This document shows, one piece after another, positions 26,295-35,665 of a stretch of DNA of 64,000 bases. The notes beneath the pieces are model-generated. The model did no database searches, was not told the DNA's origin, and was given only the letters and a program-made list of their open reading frames with translations. A program made the translations under genes and the position numbers. The stretch comes from Shewanella marisflavi (GTDB lineage Bacteria > Pseudomonadota > Gammaproteobacteria > Enterobacterales > Shewanellaceae), in assembly GCF_023283925.1 (NCBI RefSeq), contig NZ_JAKIKX010000011.1, positions 39,273 to 103,272 of the forward strand, written 5' to 3'. Numbering within the stretch: the stretch's first letter is position 1; each line of letters starts with the position of its first letter.

Positions 26295-27650
26295 TTAACG
26301 CATGGTGACGAACTCTTCGGCGCCTGTGGGGTGAATGGCAACGACGGCATCGAAGTCGGCCTTGGTGGCGCCCATCTTGATGGCGACGCCGAAGCCTTGC
26401 AGTATCTCATCCATGCCGTAGCCGATGCCGTGAATGCCCACGACCTTCTCCTCTTTACCGGCGCAGACCAGCTTCATCTTACAGGCCTGGCGGTGTGCGG
26501 TAACCGCTGTGTACATAGAGGTGAAGCCTGAGGTGTAGACCTTGACGTTCTCCTCACCATATTGGGCGATCGCCTCGGGTTCGGTCAGACCCATGGTGCC
26601 TATGGCCGGGTGGCTGAATACCACGGTGGGCACCAGGCTGTAATCCATCTTGGCATCTGTCATGCCGTTAAACAGGCGTTCCGACAACAGGCGACCTGCT
26701 TTTACGGCAACCGGAGTCAGCTCTATGCCCCCTTCGATGATATCACCGACACAGTAGATGCCTGGGGCTGTGGTGTTTTGTTGGGCATCGACCACCACAT
26801 ACCCCTTGTCGTTAACCTTAACGTCAGTGTTTTCCAGGCCGATCTTGTCGGTGGATGGACGACGGCCGATGGCCCATATCAGGGTATCGATCTCATAGCT
26901 TTCACCATTTTCCAGCTTAAGGGTCAGCGAGCCGTCGGCGTTTTTGGTGACAGATTCTGGAATGCTGTGGGTGTGCAGACTAGGGCCGTCTGTGGCCATA
27001 GACTCCATCAGGGCTTCGCTCAGCATAGGGTCGAAGCTGCGCAGCGGTGCATGCTTACGCACAAACAGGTGAGTCTCGCTGCCTAGGGCATGAAGCACGC
27101 CTGCCAGCTCGACGGCGATATAGCCTGCGCCAACTACGGCAACGCGTTTAGGCTGCTCGTTAAGAGCGAAGAAACCGTCAGAGTCGATACCATATTCGGC
27201 GCCCGGAATGTTGGGAATGGTTGGGGTGCCGCCGGTGGCGATCAGGATATGGTCGGCGCTGTAGTGTTCGCCATTGACCTCAATGGTGTTGTTGTTGACG
27301 AATTGACCGTAGCCACGCACCAGAGTGACGCCATTGCTGTCCAGGCCTCTGTCGTAGGCGCCGTGGATGCGCTCGATGTAGGCTTCGCGACTCTCGACCA
27401 GCTTGCTCCAATCGAATTTATTCACCGATACGTCGAAACCATAGTCTTTGGCGTACAGGTGCATGGCTTCGGCGACTTGGGCGCCATACCACATGACTTT
27501 CTTCGGAACGCAGCCGACGTTAACGCAGGTGCCGCCTAGTGCCTTGGCTTCGATCAGCAGTACCTTGGCACCGCGCATGGCCGCACGGTTGGCCGAGGCG
27601 ATCCCGCCGCTGCCAGCGCCTAAACAGATATAGTCAAAATGTTGAGCCAT
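26295..27650 (-). CDS. gor: Glutathione-disulfide reductase
   Basis: A 451-residue FAD/NADPH flavoenzyme. The N-terminal FAD loop GAGSGG (11-16), the redox disulfide GGTCVNVGCVPKK (Cys42/Cys47), the NAD(P) loop VVGAGYIAVELAG with downstream FVRKHAPLR (an arginine-rich NADPH-type pattern) and the C-terminal catalytic HPTGAEE are all present. It reduces oxidised glutathione. Start at 27650 follows GGAGAAAAAG; an upstream in-frame start at 27689 would add 13 residues with no family match. Confidence 0.94.
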   Translation of the reverse strand: MAQHFDYICLGAGSGGIASANRAAMRGAKVLLIEAKALGGTCVNVGCVPKKVMWYGAQVAEAMHLYAKDYGFDVSVNKFDWSKLVESREAYIERIHGAYDRGLDSNGVTLVRGYGQFVNNNTIEVNGEHYSADHILIATGGTPTIPNIPGAEYGIDSDGFFALNEQPKRVAVVGAGYIAVELAGVLHALGSETHLFVRKHAPLRSFDPMLSEALMESMATDGPSLHTHSIPESVTKNADGSLTLKLENGESYEIDTLIWAIGRRPSTDKIGLENTDVKVNDKGYVVVDAQQNTTAPGIYCVGDIIEGGIELTPVAVKAGRLLSERLFNGMTDAKMDYSLVPTVVFSHPAIGTMGLTEPEAIAQYGEENVKVYTSGFTSMYTAVTAHRQACKMKLVCAGKEEKVVGIHGIGYGMDEILQGFGVAIKMGATKADFDAVVAIHPTGAEEFVTMR

Positions 27651-27839
27651 CTTTTTCTCCAAATTCGAAGGATTGCATATGGGGGTCATTGTAGGGGTAA
27701 AGCGGCAAGCAAACCAGTGGTGTGTTGCGCCCTTTAGCCGCAGACCCGACAGTAGAGCCTAGATTAGACCTGAGTGAGACAAGATGGCTTTCACTGATAT
27801 CTTTACTCGGCTTCCCTCGGATTTTTACTGCGAGCAAGG

Positions 27840-28412
27840 TTAGCGCCGATATTGGCACTTATGGTGATCGCTTTGGTTAGGCCCCTCGGCGCCACACTTC
27901 ATGCAGATCCATTCGCTTTGACGGGCGCTAAGCTCTTTATCTTGATAGCCATATTGGCGTTTCTTTTGCCGCTTGAGGCCCTTCTCCAGATGAGACATAC
28001 GCTTATCGAGCCAGCGGCAGCTGGGGTTGTCGGCCACATGCTGGCGACTGGCAAGCTGCTGTTTGCGGCTTAGCTGTTTTTGACTTAGTTTCTTAGTGCG
28101 TTTCTGCTTGGGCTTTTTAGTCGATTTCTTATCGCGGCCAGGCTTGGTCTGAACCGGGCTGGGGCGATAGTTAAGGGCGCTGGTGGGCTTGTCTGGGATA
28201 GCGATAGGATTGCCGTGACTGTCCAGCGCACCGTCGACGGGTAAGGTGATCACCTCAGGTTTGACTGGTGTGTCTTTAGCTAGACTGTTGTCTTGGCTTT
28301 GGCTTTTGTCCTGGGCTTGTGCAGCGCCTGTTAGCCAAAGTGAGAGGGCTATAAAGTTAACAGCGAATAGGTGTCGGGCGATAAAGCCTAGTGAGTGGCT
28401 GCGGGCAGACAT
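27840..28412 (-). CDS. Secreted Lys/Arg-rich protein with a C-terminal CxxC...C motif, unknown function
   Basis: A 190-residue protein with a signal peptide (cleaved after about AQA, residue 34), a Lys-rich low-complexity middle (KKSTKKPKQKRTKKLSQKQ) and a C-terminal domain with WICMKCGAEGPNQSDHHKC, which could bind a metal. GGAGG eight bases upstream of the ATG supports expression. I do not recognise the family. The basic linker could attach the protein to the cell surface or to nucleic acid, but that is speculative. Confidence 0.68.
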   Translation of the reverse strand: MSARSHSLGFIARHLFAVNFIALSLWLTGAAQAQDKSQSQDNSLAKDTPVKPEVITLPVDGALDSHGNPIAIPDKPTSALNYRPSPVQTKPGRDKKSTKKPKQKRTKKLSQKQLSRKQQLASRQHVADNPSCRWLDKRMSHLEKGLKRQKKRQYGYQDKELSARQSEWICMKCGAEGPNQSDHHKCQYRR

Positions 28413-28517
28413 TCCGTGTCCTCCAAGTCAGGGCAGGCACTCCTTGCCTGCTGTTAATAAAGCTAGCTCATGGTGAGCCAGCTTTCAATGACCGGATTCT
28501 GTCGGGGAACCTATTAC

Positions 28518-29294
28518 TTAGAAGCTAAAGGTGAGGTGCAGGCCCGCATAGGTGTTGTTAAGGCTAGCCGTGGCATCTGGGTTTTCCTGTTTGATATCTT
28601 CCTGAGCCAGGGTGCGGCTTAGATGGCCAGAAAGCACCAAGCGGTTGGCCAGCTGATATTGGGCCTCTAAACCAAACTGAAAATGGTTGGGGCCGTTGTG
28701 CTCTTCGGTCACATATTGGAAGTCGAATGCCTGGGTGACATAAGGGGTCAGCGTCAGCTTTTCAGAGATGGGCCATTCGCTGTGCAGGCTGACCTCGACA
28801 AAGTAACCCGCGGCCTCTGTGGAGTAGGTGTAGCTGACCGATGGGGTTAACCACTCCAGCGCCGTGTATTCAATAGTCGCGAAAAATTCGTTGTCGCCAC
28901 TGCGCTCATCGCTGTAGGTCTCGATGCGTTGATAACCAATAGCGGCGCTCAGGTTATCCCTAAGTTCGAAACCATACTCTAGCCCCATGTTCCACTCGAT
29001 ATAATATTGGCTATCGCCACGACCGACTGTGGTAAATAGGGTGAGATCATCCAGCTGGACGGCGGCGGTTGCCCAGTAGATGCCGCCCTTATCTAAGTTG
29101 TTGCGTCCCTCTGAGATATATTTCGAGTCCCAGCCTAAATCGAGAATCACCGAGGTCTCAGGGCCTTCGCCATGGCTGATGATGTTATTGATGTGCGAGT
29201 CATCGATTGTACCTGTATTAGCCTCTTCGGCGGCGTTGACTGTGCCTGCCAGCATGAGACTGAGAATACAGGTGTGAGTGAGCAATTTGTTCAT
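28518..29294 (-). CDS. Outer-membrane beta-barrel protein (TorF-like)
   Basis: A 258-residue secreted protein with a signal peptide (ending VNA) followed by alternating amphipathic strands and the terminal aromatic signature LHLTFSF. The N-terminal ILDLGWDSKYISEGRNN is typical of the TorF family of putative porins. It would form a barrel in the outer membrane. What passes through it is unknown. It is divergent from prlC across a 331-base region. Confidence 0.75.
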   Translation of the reverse strand: MNKLLTHTCILSLMLAGTVNAAEEANTGTIDDSHINNIISHGEGPETSVILDLGWDSKYISEGRNNLDKGGIYWATAAVQLDDLTLFTTVGRGDSQYYIEWNMGLEYGFELRDNLSAAIGYQRIETYSDERSGDNEFFATIEYTALEWLTPSVSYTYSTEAAGYFVEVSLHSEWPISEKLTLTPYVTQAFDFQYVTEEHNGPNHFQFGLEAQYQLANRLVLSGHLSRTLAQEDIKQENPDATASLNNTYAGLHLTFSF

Positions 29295-29425
29295 GGGTGT
29301 AACACTGAATGTTATTGGGATCGAAATGGATGATAATCGGCTAATTATTAAACATAAATGATAATTGCTCGCATTTGCGATCGGCTTGGCAATATCTGTG
29401 ATGTAAGTGACAAGTATATATCGTC

Positions 29426-29439
29426 TTGCTCTAGATCAA
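29426..29439. promoter_or_regulatory. FNR/EtrA-like site in the barrel-protein/prlC intergenic region
   Basis: TTGCT-CTAG-ATCAA differs from the FNR consensus TTGAT-N4-ATCAA at one position. It lies in the 331-base divergent region 29295-29625, about 130 bases from the barrel-protein start and 187 from prlC. The same region also has an AT-rich stretch around 29340-29370 that may be the barrel promoter. Oxygen control is plausible but unproven. Confidence 0.35.
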
Positions 29440-29625
29440 GGTTTTTCCTCTAGCTCGCTGCTAGGTGTTCACTGCTAGGTTTAACTCATAACTGTCAGGC
29501 GCTGTTGCTAATTGTCACTTTGGGCGCTCATGCCCAGGAGTCTATCTAGTTTACCCAAGATGCTTGAATAGTCGCCCAGTCGCCCATATGTAACCTCAAT
29601 ACCCTAAGATTGACGAGGACACCAG

Positions 29626-31665
29626 ATGAGTAACCCTTTGCTAAGCGGCAGTGAATTACCGCTATTTTCGCAAATTAAACCCGAGCATATTCAGCCAGCC
29701 GTCGAGCAGGGGATTGCCAATTGTCGCCAGAAGATCGATGAGGTGCTTGCCAGCGGCGGCCCCTACACCTGGGACAATCTGATCGCCCCGCTAGAGCAGG
29801 TAGATGACGAACTAAGCCAAATTTGGTCACCCGTATCACACATGAACTCAGTGCTTAGCACAGAGGAGTGGCGCGCCGCTCACGATGCCTGCCTGCCACT
29901 CTTGTCTGAATATGGTACCTATGTGGGGCAGCATCAGGGCCTATATCAAGCTTATAAGGCGCTCAAGGAGTCCGATGAATTTGCCAAGCTGAGCCAGGCG
30001 CAGCAAACCAGCATCACTCACAGCCTGCGTGATTTCGAGCTGTCAGGCATCGGATTGAACGATGAGGATAAACAAACTTATGGAAAATTGGTTAAACGTT
30101 TATCTGAGCTAACCAGTAGCTTCTCTAATCAGCTGTTAGATGCCACACAGGCCTGGACTAAGTTAGTAACCGATGAGCAGGAGCTGGCCGGTTTACCCGA
30201 GTCTGCTATTGCCGCAGCCAAGGCGATGGCCGAGGCTAAAGAGCAGCAAGGCTGGTTATTTACTCTGGACTTCCCCTCTTACCTACCCGTGATGACCTAT
30301 AGCGATAATCGTCAGCTAAGGGAAGAATGCTACCGCGCCTTCGTGACCCGCGCATCTGATCAGGGGCCTAATGCCGGTGAGTTCGACAATGGTCCGTTGA
30401 TGGATGAGATCTTAGATCTGCGTCATCAGCTCGCCAAATTGCTGGGATTCGACAGCTTTGCCCACAAGTCACTGGCGACCAAGATGGCTGAGTCGCCCAA
30501 GCAGGTGCTGGATTTCCTTAACGAATTAGCAGCCCGCTCTAAGCAGCAGGGCCAAAATGAGTTGGCTGAGCTGACCGCCTTTGCCGAGAAAGAGTTTGGC
30601 GTGAGCGAGTTGGCTCCGTGGGATCTCAGCTACTACGCCGAGAAACTTAAGCATCACAGATATGAGATCTCTCAGGAGCTGTTACGTCCATACTTCCCGG
30701 AAGATCGTGTCTTGTCTGGTCTTTTCTATACAGTGTCGCGTCTGTTTGGTCTGACGATCGAAGAGCAGGAACACTTCGACAGCTGGCACAAAGATGTACG
30801 CTTCTTCCATATTAAAGACGCAAAGGGCGAGCATAGAGGCAGCTTCTACCTGGATCTCTATGCCCGCGAAGGCAAACGCGGTGGTGCCTGGATGGACGAT
30901 TGCCGCGTGCGTCGTCAAACCGCTCACGATTTGCAGAAGCCGGTGGCTTATCTCACCTGTAACTTTAACGCGCCGGTCAATGGCAAACCTGCGCTGTTCA
31001 CCCACGATGAGGTAACAACCCTGTTCCACGAGTTTGGTCACGGCATTCACCATATGCTGACCAAGATAGATGTGGCGGGCGTATCTGGCATCAATGGTGT
31101 GCCTTGGGATGCCGTGGAATTACCGAGCCAATTTATGGAGAACTGGTGTTTCGAGGAGGAGGCATTAGCCGAGATCTCTGGACACTTCGAGACCCATGAG
31201 CCATTGCCTAAGGCGATGCTGGACAAGATGCTGGCGGCGAAGAATTTCCAGTCAGGCATGATGATGCTGCGTCAGCTGGAGTTTTCACTGTTCGATTTCC
31301 GTTTGCATCTGGAATATGACCCGGCAGAGGGTGCCAATATTCAGGCCAAGCTAGATGAGGTGAGAGATCAGGTTGCCGTGGTGAAAGCGGCTGACTTTAA
31401 TCGCTTCCAACACAGCTTCGCGCATATCTTTGCTGGTGGTTACGCCGCAGGTTACTACAGCTACAAGTGGGCCGAGGTGTTGTCGGCCGATGCCTTCTCA
31501 CGTTTTGAAGAAGAAGGGATCTTTAACGCCGATACCGGCCGCAGTTTCCTGGAAAATATCCTCGAGATGGGCGGCTGCCTGGAGCCGATGGAGCTGTTTA
31601 AGCGCTTTAGAGGTCGCGAGCCGCAGATTGATGCCCTGCTGAGACACTCAGGCATTCAAGGCTAA
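29626..31665 (+). CDS. prlC: Oligopeptidase A (M3 metallopeptidase)
   Basis: A 679-residue M3-family zinc peptidase. The active site is TTLFHEFGHGIHH, the HExGH motif with zinc-binding histidines and catalytic glutamate (about residues 467-471), with the third ligand in the following helix. Length matches E. coli oligopeptidase A (680 residues). It degrades signal peptides and other short peptides in the cytoplasm. It stands alone between a divergent gene and a terminator. Confidence 0.95.
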   Translation: MSNPLLSGSELPLFSQIKPEHIQPAVEQGIANCRQKIDEVLASGGPYTWDNLIAPLEQVDDELSQIWSPVSHMNSVLSTEEWRAAHDACLPLLSEYGTYVGQHQGLYQAYKALKESDEFAKLSQAQQTSITHSLRDFELSGIGLNDEDKQTYGKLVKRLSELTSSFSNQLLDATQAWTKLVTDEQELAGLPESAIAAAKAMAEAKEQQGWLFTLDFPSYLPVMTYSDNRQLREECYRAFVTRASDQGPNAGEFDNGPLMDEILDLRHQLAKLLGFDSFAHKSLATKMAESPKQVLDFLNELAARSKQQGQNELAELTAFAEKEFGVSELAPWDLSYYAEKLKHHRYEISQELLRPYFPEDRVLSGLFYTVSRLFGLTIEEQEHFDSWHKDVRFFHIKDAKGEHRGSFYLDLYAREGKRGGAWMDDCRVRRQTAHDLQKPVAYLTCNFNAPVNGKPALFTHDEVTTLFHEFGHGIHHMLTKIDVAGVSGINGVPWDAVELPSQFMENWCFEEEALAEISGHFETHEPLPKAMLDKMLAAKNFQSGMMMLRQLEFSLFDFRLHLEYDPAEGANIQAKLDEVRDQVAVVKAADFNRFQHSFAHIFAGGYAAGYYSYKWAEVLSADAFSRFEEEGIFNADTGRSFLENILEMGGCLEPMELFKRFRGREPQIDALLRHSGIQG

Positions 31666-31696
31666 TGCTTTGATCTGATAAGTCTATCTAGATGCG

Positions 31697-31732
31697 AAAA
31701 GGCCAACCCTATGATAAAGGTTGGCCTTTTTT
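31697..31732 (+). terminator. Bidirectional terminator after prlC
   Basis: AAAAGGCCAACC and GGTTGGCCTTTT form a 12-bp stem with a 10-base loop, followed by more T's. The leading A's allow it to work leftward as well, for the convergent VOC gene. Confidence 0.9.
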
Positions 31733-31752
31733 ATGAGCTGATGAATTAGCGA

Positions 31753-32253
31753 TTAGTAAGCGCCTTCGCTATAGGTCAGTTCATAGCTATGGCTGTAAAT
31801 CTCTAAGATATTGCCAAAAGGATCTTCCATATAGATCATGCGATAAGGCTTCTCGCCTGGGTAATAGTAGCGAGGCGCCTTCATGCGCTTCTTACCACCG
31901 GCGGCCACAATCTTCTCCACTAGGCCTTCTAGATCTGGATCTTGTACGCTGAAGTGGAACACCCCAGTTTTCCAATACTCAAAGTTATCCTCAGGGTTTT
32001 GCTGATTCGCAAACTGGAATAGCTCGACGCCTATCTTGTCGCCGGTTGCCAGGTGCGCGATACGAAACGAGCCCCAACCCTCACCAAAGACGTCGTTACA
32101 CATCTCGCCAATTGGACTGTCGTCTTCAACAATCTCAGTGGGTTCCATTATGAGGTACCAGCCTAATACCTGAGTGTAAAACTCAACGGCAGCCTCGAGA
32201 TCCGGCACCGAAATACCTATGTGAGAAAAAGTTCTTGGGTAAGCCTTGTTCAT
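31753..32253 (-). CDS. VOC/glyoxalase-family protein
   Basis: A 166-residue single-copy vicinal-oxygen-chelate protein. HIGISVPDLEAAVEFY (His), VELFQF (Glu), VFHFSVQDPDL (His) and MIYMEDPFGNILEIY (Glu) supply the four metal ligands expected of a glyoxalase/dioxygenase fold. It is divergent from a LysR-type regulator gene 93 bases away, which probably controls it. Substrate unknown; lactoylglutathione lyase activity is possible but not demanded. Confidence 0.83.
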   Translation of the reverse strand: MNKAYPRTFSHIGISVPDLEAAVEFYTQVLGWYLIMEPTEIVEDDSPIGEMCNDVFGEGWGSFRIAHLATGDKIGVELFQFANQQNPEDNFEYWKTGVFHFSVQDPDLEGLVEKIVAAGGKKRMKAPRYYYPGEKPYRMIYMEDPFGNILEIYSHSYELTYSEGAY

Positions 32254-32346
32254 GTTGTGCTCCTGTCAATTGAATTGGGTATAGCTTACAAATTGAACTA
32301 AATTATGTAAAATTATCAAAATTTATAATTTTAAGTACAAAACGTA

Positions 32347-33219
32347 ATGATAAATCCTGTTTGGCTACGAAGTTTCTGTACGCTGGTGGAGTTGGGGCAC
32401 TTTACGCGCACCGCCGAGCGACTCTATATGACGCAATCTGGTGTGAGTCAGCATGTGCGTAAGTTAGAGGAACAGCTGGATGCCCAATTGCTGCTGCGTG
32501 AAGGTAAGCAGTTTTCCTTAACACATGCCGGTCGCCAGTTGTATCAAGAGGGACAAGAGATACTCCTGTCGCTGGCCAAGTTAGAGCAGGGGATCAAGCA
32601 AGATCCGCCCTTTGCCGGTTTGGTGCGCTTAATGTCGCCCGGTAGCGTCGGCCTTAAGCTCTATGGCGAGTTGCTGGATCTCCAATCAGCCCATCCGCAG
32701 TTGTCACTGGATTATCGCTTCGCCTCCAATGCCGGTGTAGAAACCGCAATAGCCGCCTTAGAGACGGATATAGGTTTAATGACCCGTCAGCCTAATCTTG
32801 AGGAGGTAGAGGCACAGCTGATTGCTAAGGAGCCGCTGCTCTTAGTCACTCCGGCGAGTAAGATGTCACTCACCTGGACGGCGTTGCAGGCGCTGGGATT
32901 TATCAACCATCCTGATGGTGCTCACCATGCCAAGTTACTGCTGGGGGCCAACTATCCTGAGTTTGAGCAGGGCGAGCAGTTACCAAGCAAAGGTTTTTCT
33001 AATCAGATAGGGTTGATTTTGGAGCCGGTAAGTCGCGGCTTAGGTTTCACAGTCTTGCCTGCCTATGCGGTGGAGGCCTTTGCCCATCAAGGCTTGATCT
33101 CGGCTCATGCTTTGGCGGTGGAGGTGAGTGAGCCCATCTATCTTTGCCGTCGTCGACAGTCGGTACAACCCAAGCGGGTCGACTCTGTGGTCGGGGCGAT
33201 TAAAGAGCTATTAAATTAG
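32347..33219 (+). CDS. LysR-family transcriptional regulator
   Basis: A 290-residue regulator. The N-terminal helix-turn-helix is FCTLVELGHFTRTAERLYMTQSGVSQHVRKLE, followed by a LysR substrate-binding domain. It lies divergent from the VOC-family gene with an AT-rich 93-base space, the usual arrangement for a LysR regulator and its target. Inducer unknown. No strong ribosome-binding site is seen before the ATG. Confidence 0.9.
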   Translation: MINPVWLRSFCTLVELGHFTRTAERLYMTQSGVSQHVRKLEEQLDAQLLLREGKQFSLTHAGRQLYQEGQEILLSLAKLEQGIKQDPPFAGLVRLMSPGSVGLKLYGELLDLQSAHPQLSLDYRFASNAGVETAIAALETDIGLMTRQPNLEEVEAQLIAKEPLLLVTPASKMSLTWTALQALGFINHPDGAHHAKLLLGANYPEFEQGEQLPSKGFSNQIGLILEPVSRGLGFTVLPAYAVEAFAHQGLISAHALAVEVSEPIYLCRRRQSVQPKRVDSVVGAIKELLN

Positions 33220-33222
33220 CGA

Positions 33223-33242
33223 GGCCAGTGATTTCTCTGGCC
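33223..33242. terminator. Short hairpin between the convergent lysR-type and AbgT genes
   Basis: GGCCAG and CTGGCC pair across an 8-base loop in the 35-base gap. There is no clear U-run, so efficiency is uncertain. Confidence 0.4.
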
Positions 33243-33254
33243 CCGCATCGGGTT

Positions 33255-34868
33255 TTAAGGAGTGTAGTAAGTGGCGGCACCCGGGCCGACTGGCAATCCG
33301 AGGGCGAATACCCAGATAAAGAAGAAGCAGGTCCACCCGATAAAGAAGACGATGGAGTAAGGCAGCATGGTGGCAACCAGTGTGCCTATGCCGAGATTCT
33401 TCTTATATTGGGAGGCTACGGCCAGGATCAGGCCAAAATAACTCATCATAGGGGTGATCAAGTTAGTGACAGAGTCACCAATACGATAGGCGGCCTGAAT
33501 GGTCTCGGGGGCATAACCCACCAACATCAACATGGGTACAAAAATCGGTGCCGTTACTGCCCACTGCGCCGAGGCGCTGCCCAGCATCAGATTGATAAAG
33601 CCACACATCATGATAAACAGCAGGAACACCAGCGGACCTGTGAGGCCGATGGCGTTGAGGGCATCTGCGCCAGTAACCGCCAGTACGGCACCCAGGTTTG
33701 TCCATTTAAAGAAAGCGACAAACTGCGAGGCGAAGAACACCAGTACGATATACATGCCCATGGTGCTCATGCTGTGGGACATGGCGTCGATGACGTCTTT
33801 ATCTCGCTTCATGGTACCCACTACCTTGCCGTACACCAGGCCAGGAATGGCGAAACAGATAAAGATGAAGGCCACTATACCCTTGAGGAAGGGAGAACCG
33901 GCAACCAGCCCTGTTTCAGGATGACGCAGCGGCGCGTTTTCCGGCACCACGGAGAGCGCCAGAATACCACCAAGCACTAAGATGGAGAGCCCGGCCATCT
34001 TGAGACCCTTGACTTCGAGCGGCGTGACGTTGTCCATTTTCTGACTTTGGAGATCTATGCTGGCCTCACTGGCGTCATATTTACCCAGCTTAGGCTCGAC
34101 AATCTTCTCTGTGACCAAGGCGCCGAGGAGGGTGATGACGAAGGTTGAGACAAACATAAAGTACCAGTTGACCTCAGGGCCTACCAGATACTCGGGATCG
34201 ATCATCTGCGCCGCTGCTTCTGTGATGCCCGACAGCAGAGGATCTACCGTACCCAGAAGCAAGTTGGCGCTATAGCCGCCGGAGACACCGGCAAAGGCCG
34301 CGGCCAGACCCGCGAGAGGATGACGCCCGAGGGAGTGGAAGATCAGCGCGGCCATGGGAATCAGCACTACATAACCTAGCTCGGCGGCGGTATTAGAGAC
34401 GATACCAGCAAAGACGATGGTCAGGGTGACCAGACGCTTTGAGGCGCCCATAACCAAGGTGCGCATAGCGGCCGATAGCAGGCCAGAACGGTCGGCAATG
34501 CCCACGCCCAGCAGTGCCACCAATACAGTGCCTAAAGGCGTAAAGCCGGTAAAGTTAGTCACTAGGTTGGAGACTATCATCCTAAGGCCTTCGGCATTCA
34601 TCAGGCTGACCACATGGATCAGACCATCTTCGCCCCGTCCTGGTGCACCCACTGGGCGGGGGTCATTGACTGTCAGCTCGAAATAGCCGGCAATACCGCT
34701 GATCACTATGACGGCGGCGCAAAATAGGGCGAAGAGAGTGATGGGGTGAGGTAAAAGATTTCCTAGGCGTTCGACCACGTTGAGAAAGCGGACAAACAGG
34801 CCGTTTTTGCTTGTTGAGGGAGTCGGTGGGTGACTAGCCGCCAGACTCTCTTCTTGATTGGAGCTCAT
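33255..34868 (-). CDS. AbgT-family transporter
   Basis: A 537-residue integral membrane protein with around 11-12 hydrophobic segments. Family hallmarks include LLPHPITLFALFC near the N-terminus, GIVSNTAAELGYVVLIPMAA, SGGYSANLL and, near the C-terminus, DSVTNLITPMMSYFGLIL. AbgT proteins import p-aminobenzoyl-glutamate or export sulfonamide-like drugs; the substrate here is unknown. No abgAB hydrolase genes are adjacent. The leader contains a strong terminator 155 bases before the start codon, suggesting transcription attenuation. Confidence 0.88.
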   Translation of the reverse strand: MSSNQEESLAASHPPTPSTSKNGLFVRFLNVVERLGNLLPHPITLFALFCAAVIVISGIAGYFELTVNDPRPVGAPGRGEDGLIHVVSLMNAEGLRMIVSNLVTNFTGFTPLGTVLVALLGVGIADRSGLLSAAMRTLVMGASKRLVTLTIVFAGIVSNTAAELGYVVLIPMAALIFHSLGRHPLAGLAAAFAGVSGGYSANLLLGTVDPLLSGITEAAAQMIDPEYLVGPEVNWYFMFVSTFVITLLGALVTEKIVEPKLGKYDASEASIDLQSQKMDNVTPLEVKGLKMAGLSILVLGGILALSVVPENAPLRHPETGLVAGSPFLKGIVAFIFICFAIPGLVYGKVVGTMKRDKDVIDAMSHSMSTMGMYIVLVFFASQFVAFFKWTNLGAVLAVTGADALNAIGLTGPLVFLLFIMMCGFINLMLGSASAQWAVTAPIFVPMLMLVGYAPETIQAAYRIGDSVTNLITPMMSYFGLILAVASQYKKNLGIGTLVATMLPYSIVFFIGWTCFFFIWVFALGLPVGPGAATYYTP

Positions 34869-35665
34869 GGTTCTTCCTTCATCTTGGGCATCTTGGTACC
34901 CATTTATTTATGACCGCCACGGGGCGGTAAGATAACCGTTTATGATGAAGGCATTGCTTTAACTGAAGCTTAATTTGGCGCCAATACTCAATCTTAGTTG
35001 CGTATAGGGGTGGCTTGCAGGCAAAAAAAAAGCCCAACTTAAAGTTAAGTGGGCCAATAAAAGGATGATGATTGAAACCAAAACCCAGCTTGGGAAGATA
35101 GGGTTGCCTCTTGGTTGATTGAAATATTAGCCCAACTTGGCTGTATGAAGACTGAACAGCAGAGCAGTCTGCTTTAGGTCAGGTTTAAGGCTGATTTGAA
35201 TACCCAGCTGCCTGTTGTTTAATCTCTGTGCAAGTAAATGGTAAAGACTCGTCCGGTTGAGCCAGTTGGCTCATAAATCGCCTAGCTCTGGCCTATTTTT
35301 ATTCGAATACCTGTCAATGTGTTATCTATCTTAGTGTTATTCCCTTGTATTACTGGGCTTTTCATTATCCTGTAACTTTTTTCGTTATTTTATCTGTCTG
35401 TTTGATATAGATAATTAGTTTTGATGTGACACTTATTGTGACTTTTGCTCTGTATGATTGAAAAAGATACTCATTAGGCCGAAAAGCAGGCTTTTGCGGC
35501 GGATAAAGTTGCAGATTCCCCAATTTAGCTGAAAAAAGATGAATATAGCAGCAGCGAAATGGCGAAGGGAGAGCCGATAAATTGCTGGAAATTATCGCGA
35601 AAATCGGTGAAGCTGGTGCGTTAATCAAAGACAGATAACAATAACTAAAGGGAAGGAACTCAAAG
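34869..35665. other. Long intergenic region with AbgT leader and candidate small RNA
   Basis: About 800 bases contain no credible protein gene. The left half is the leader of the leftward AbgT gene and includes a GC hairpin (ACCGCC/GGCGGT near 34914-34929) and the terminator at 35022-35054. Further right, CCCAACTT at 35131-35138 repeats part of the terminator stem. The right 250 bases are AT-rich and should hold the lemA promoter. Confidence 0.6.
35022..35054 (-). terminator. Strong intrinsic terminator inside the AbgT leader (attenuator or sRNA end)
   Basis: On the minus strand GCCCACTTAA pairs with TTAAGTTGGGC (one bulged T), followed by a U-run of about nine. No gene lies upstream of it on this strand up to lemA, so it either ends a small RNA or attenuates AbgT transcription. 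A second AAGTTGGGC at about 35130-35138 (minus strand, upstream in the RNA) could pair with the 5' arm and act as antiterminator. Confidence 0.75.

Noticed and set aside
33228..33980. A 250-codon frame on the plus strand opposite the AbgT gene
   Set aside because: It lies wholly antisense to a well-supported transporter gene, its composition (many His/Gln/Asp) is that of a shadow frame, and no family is recognised.
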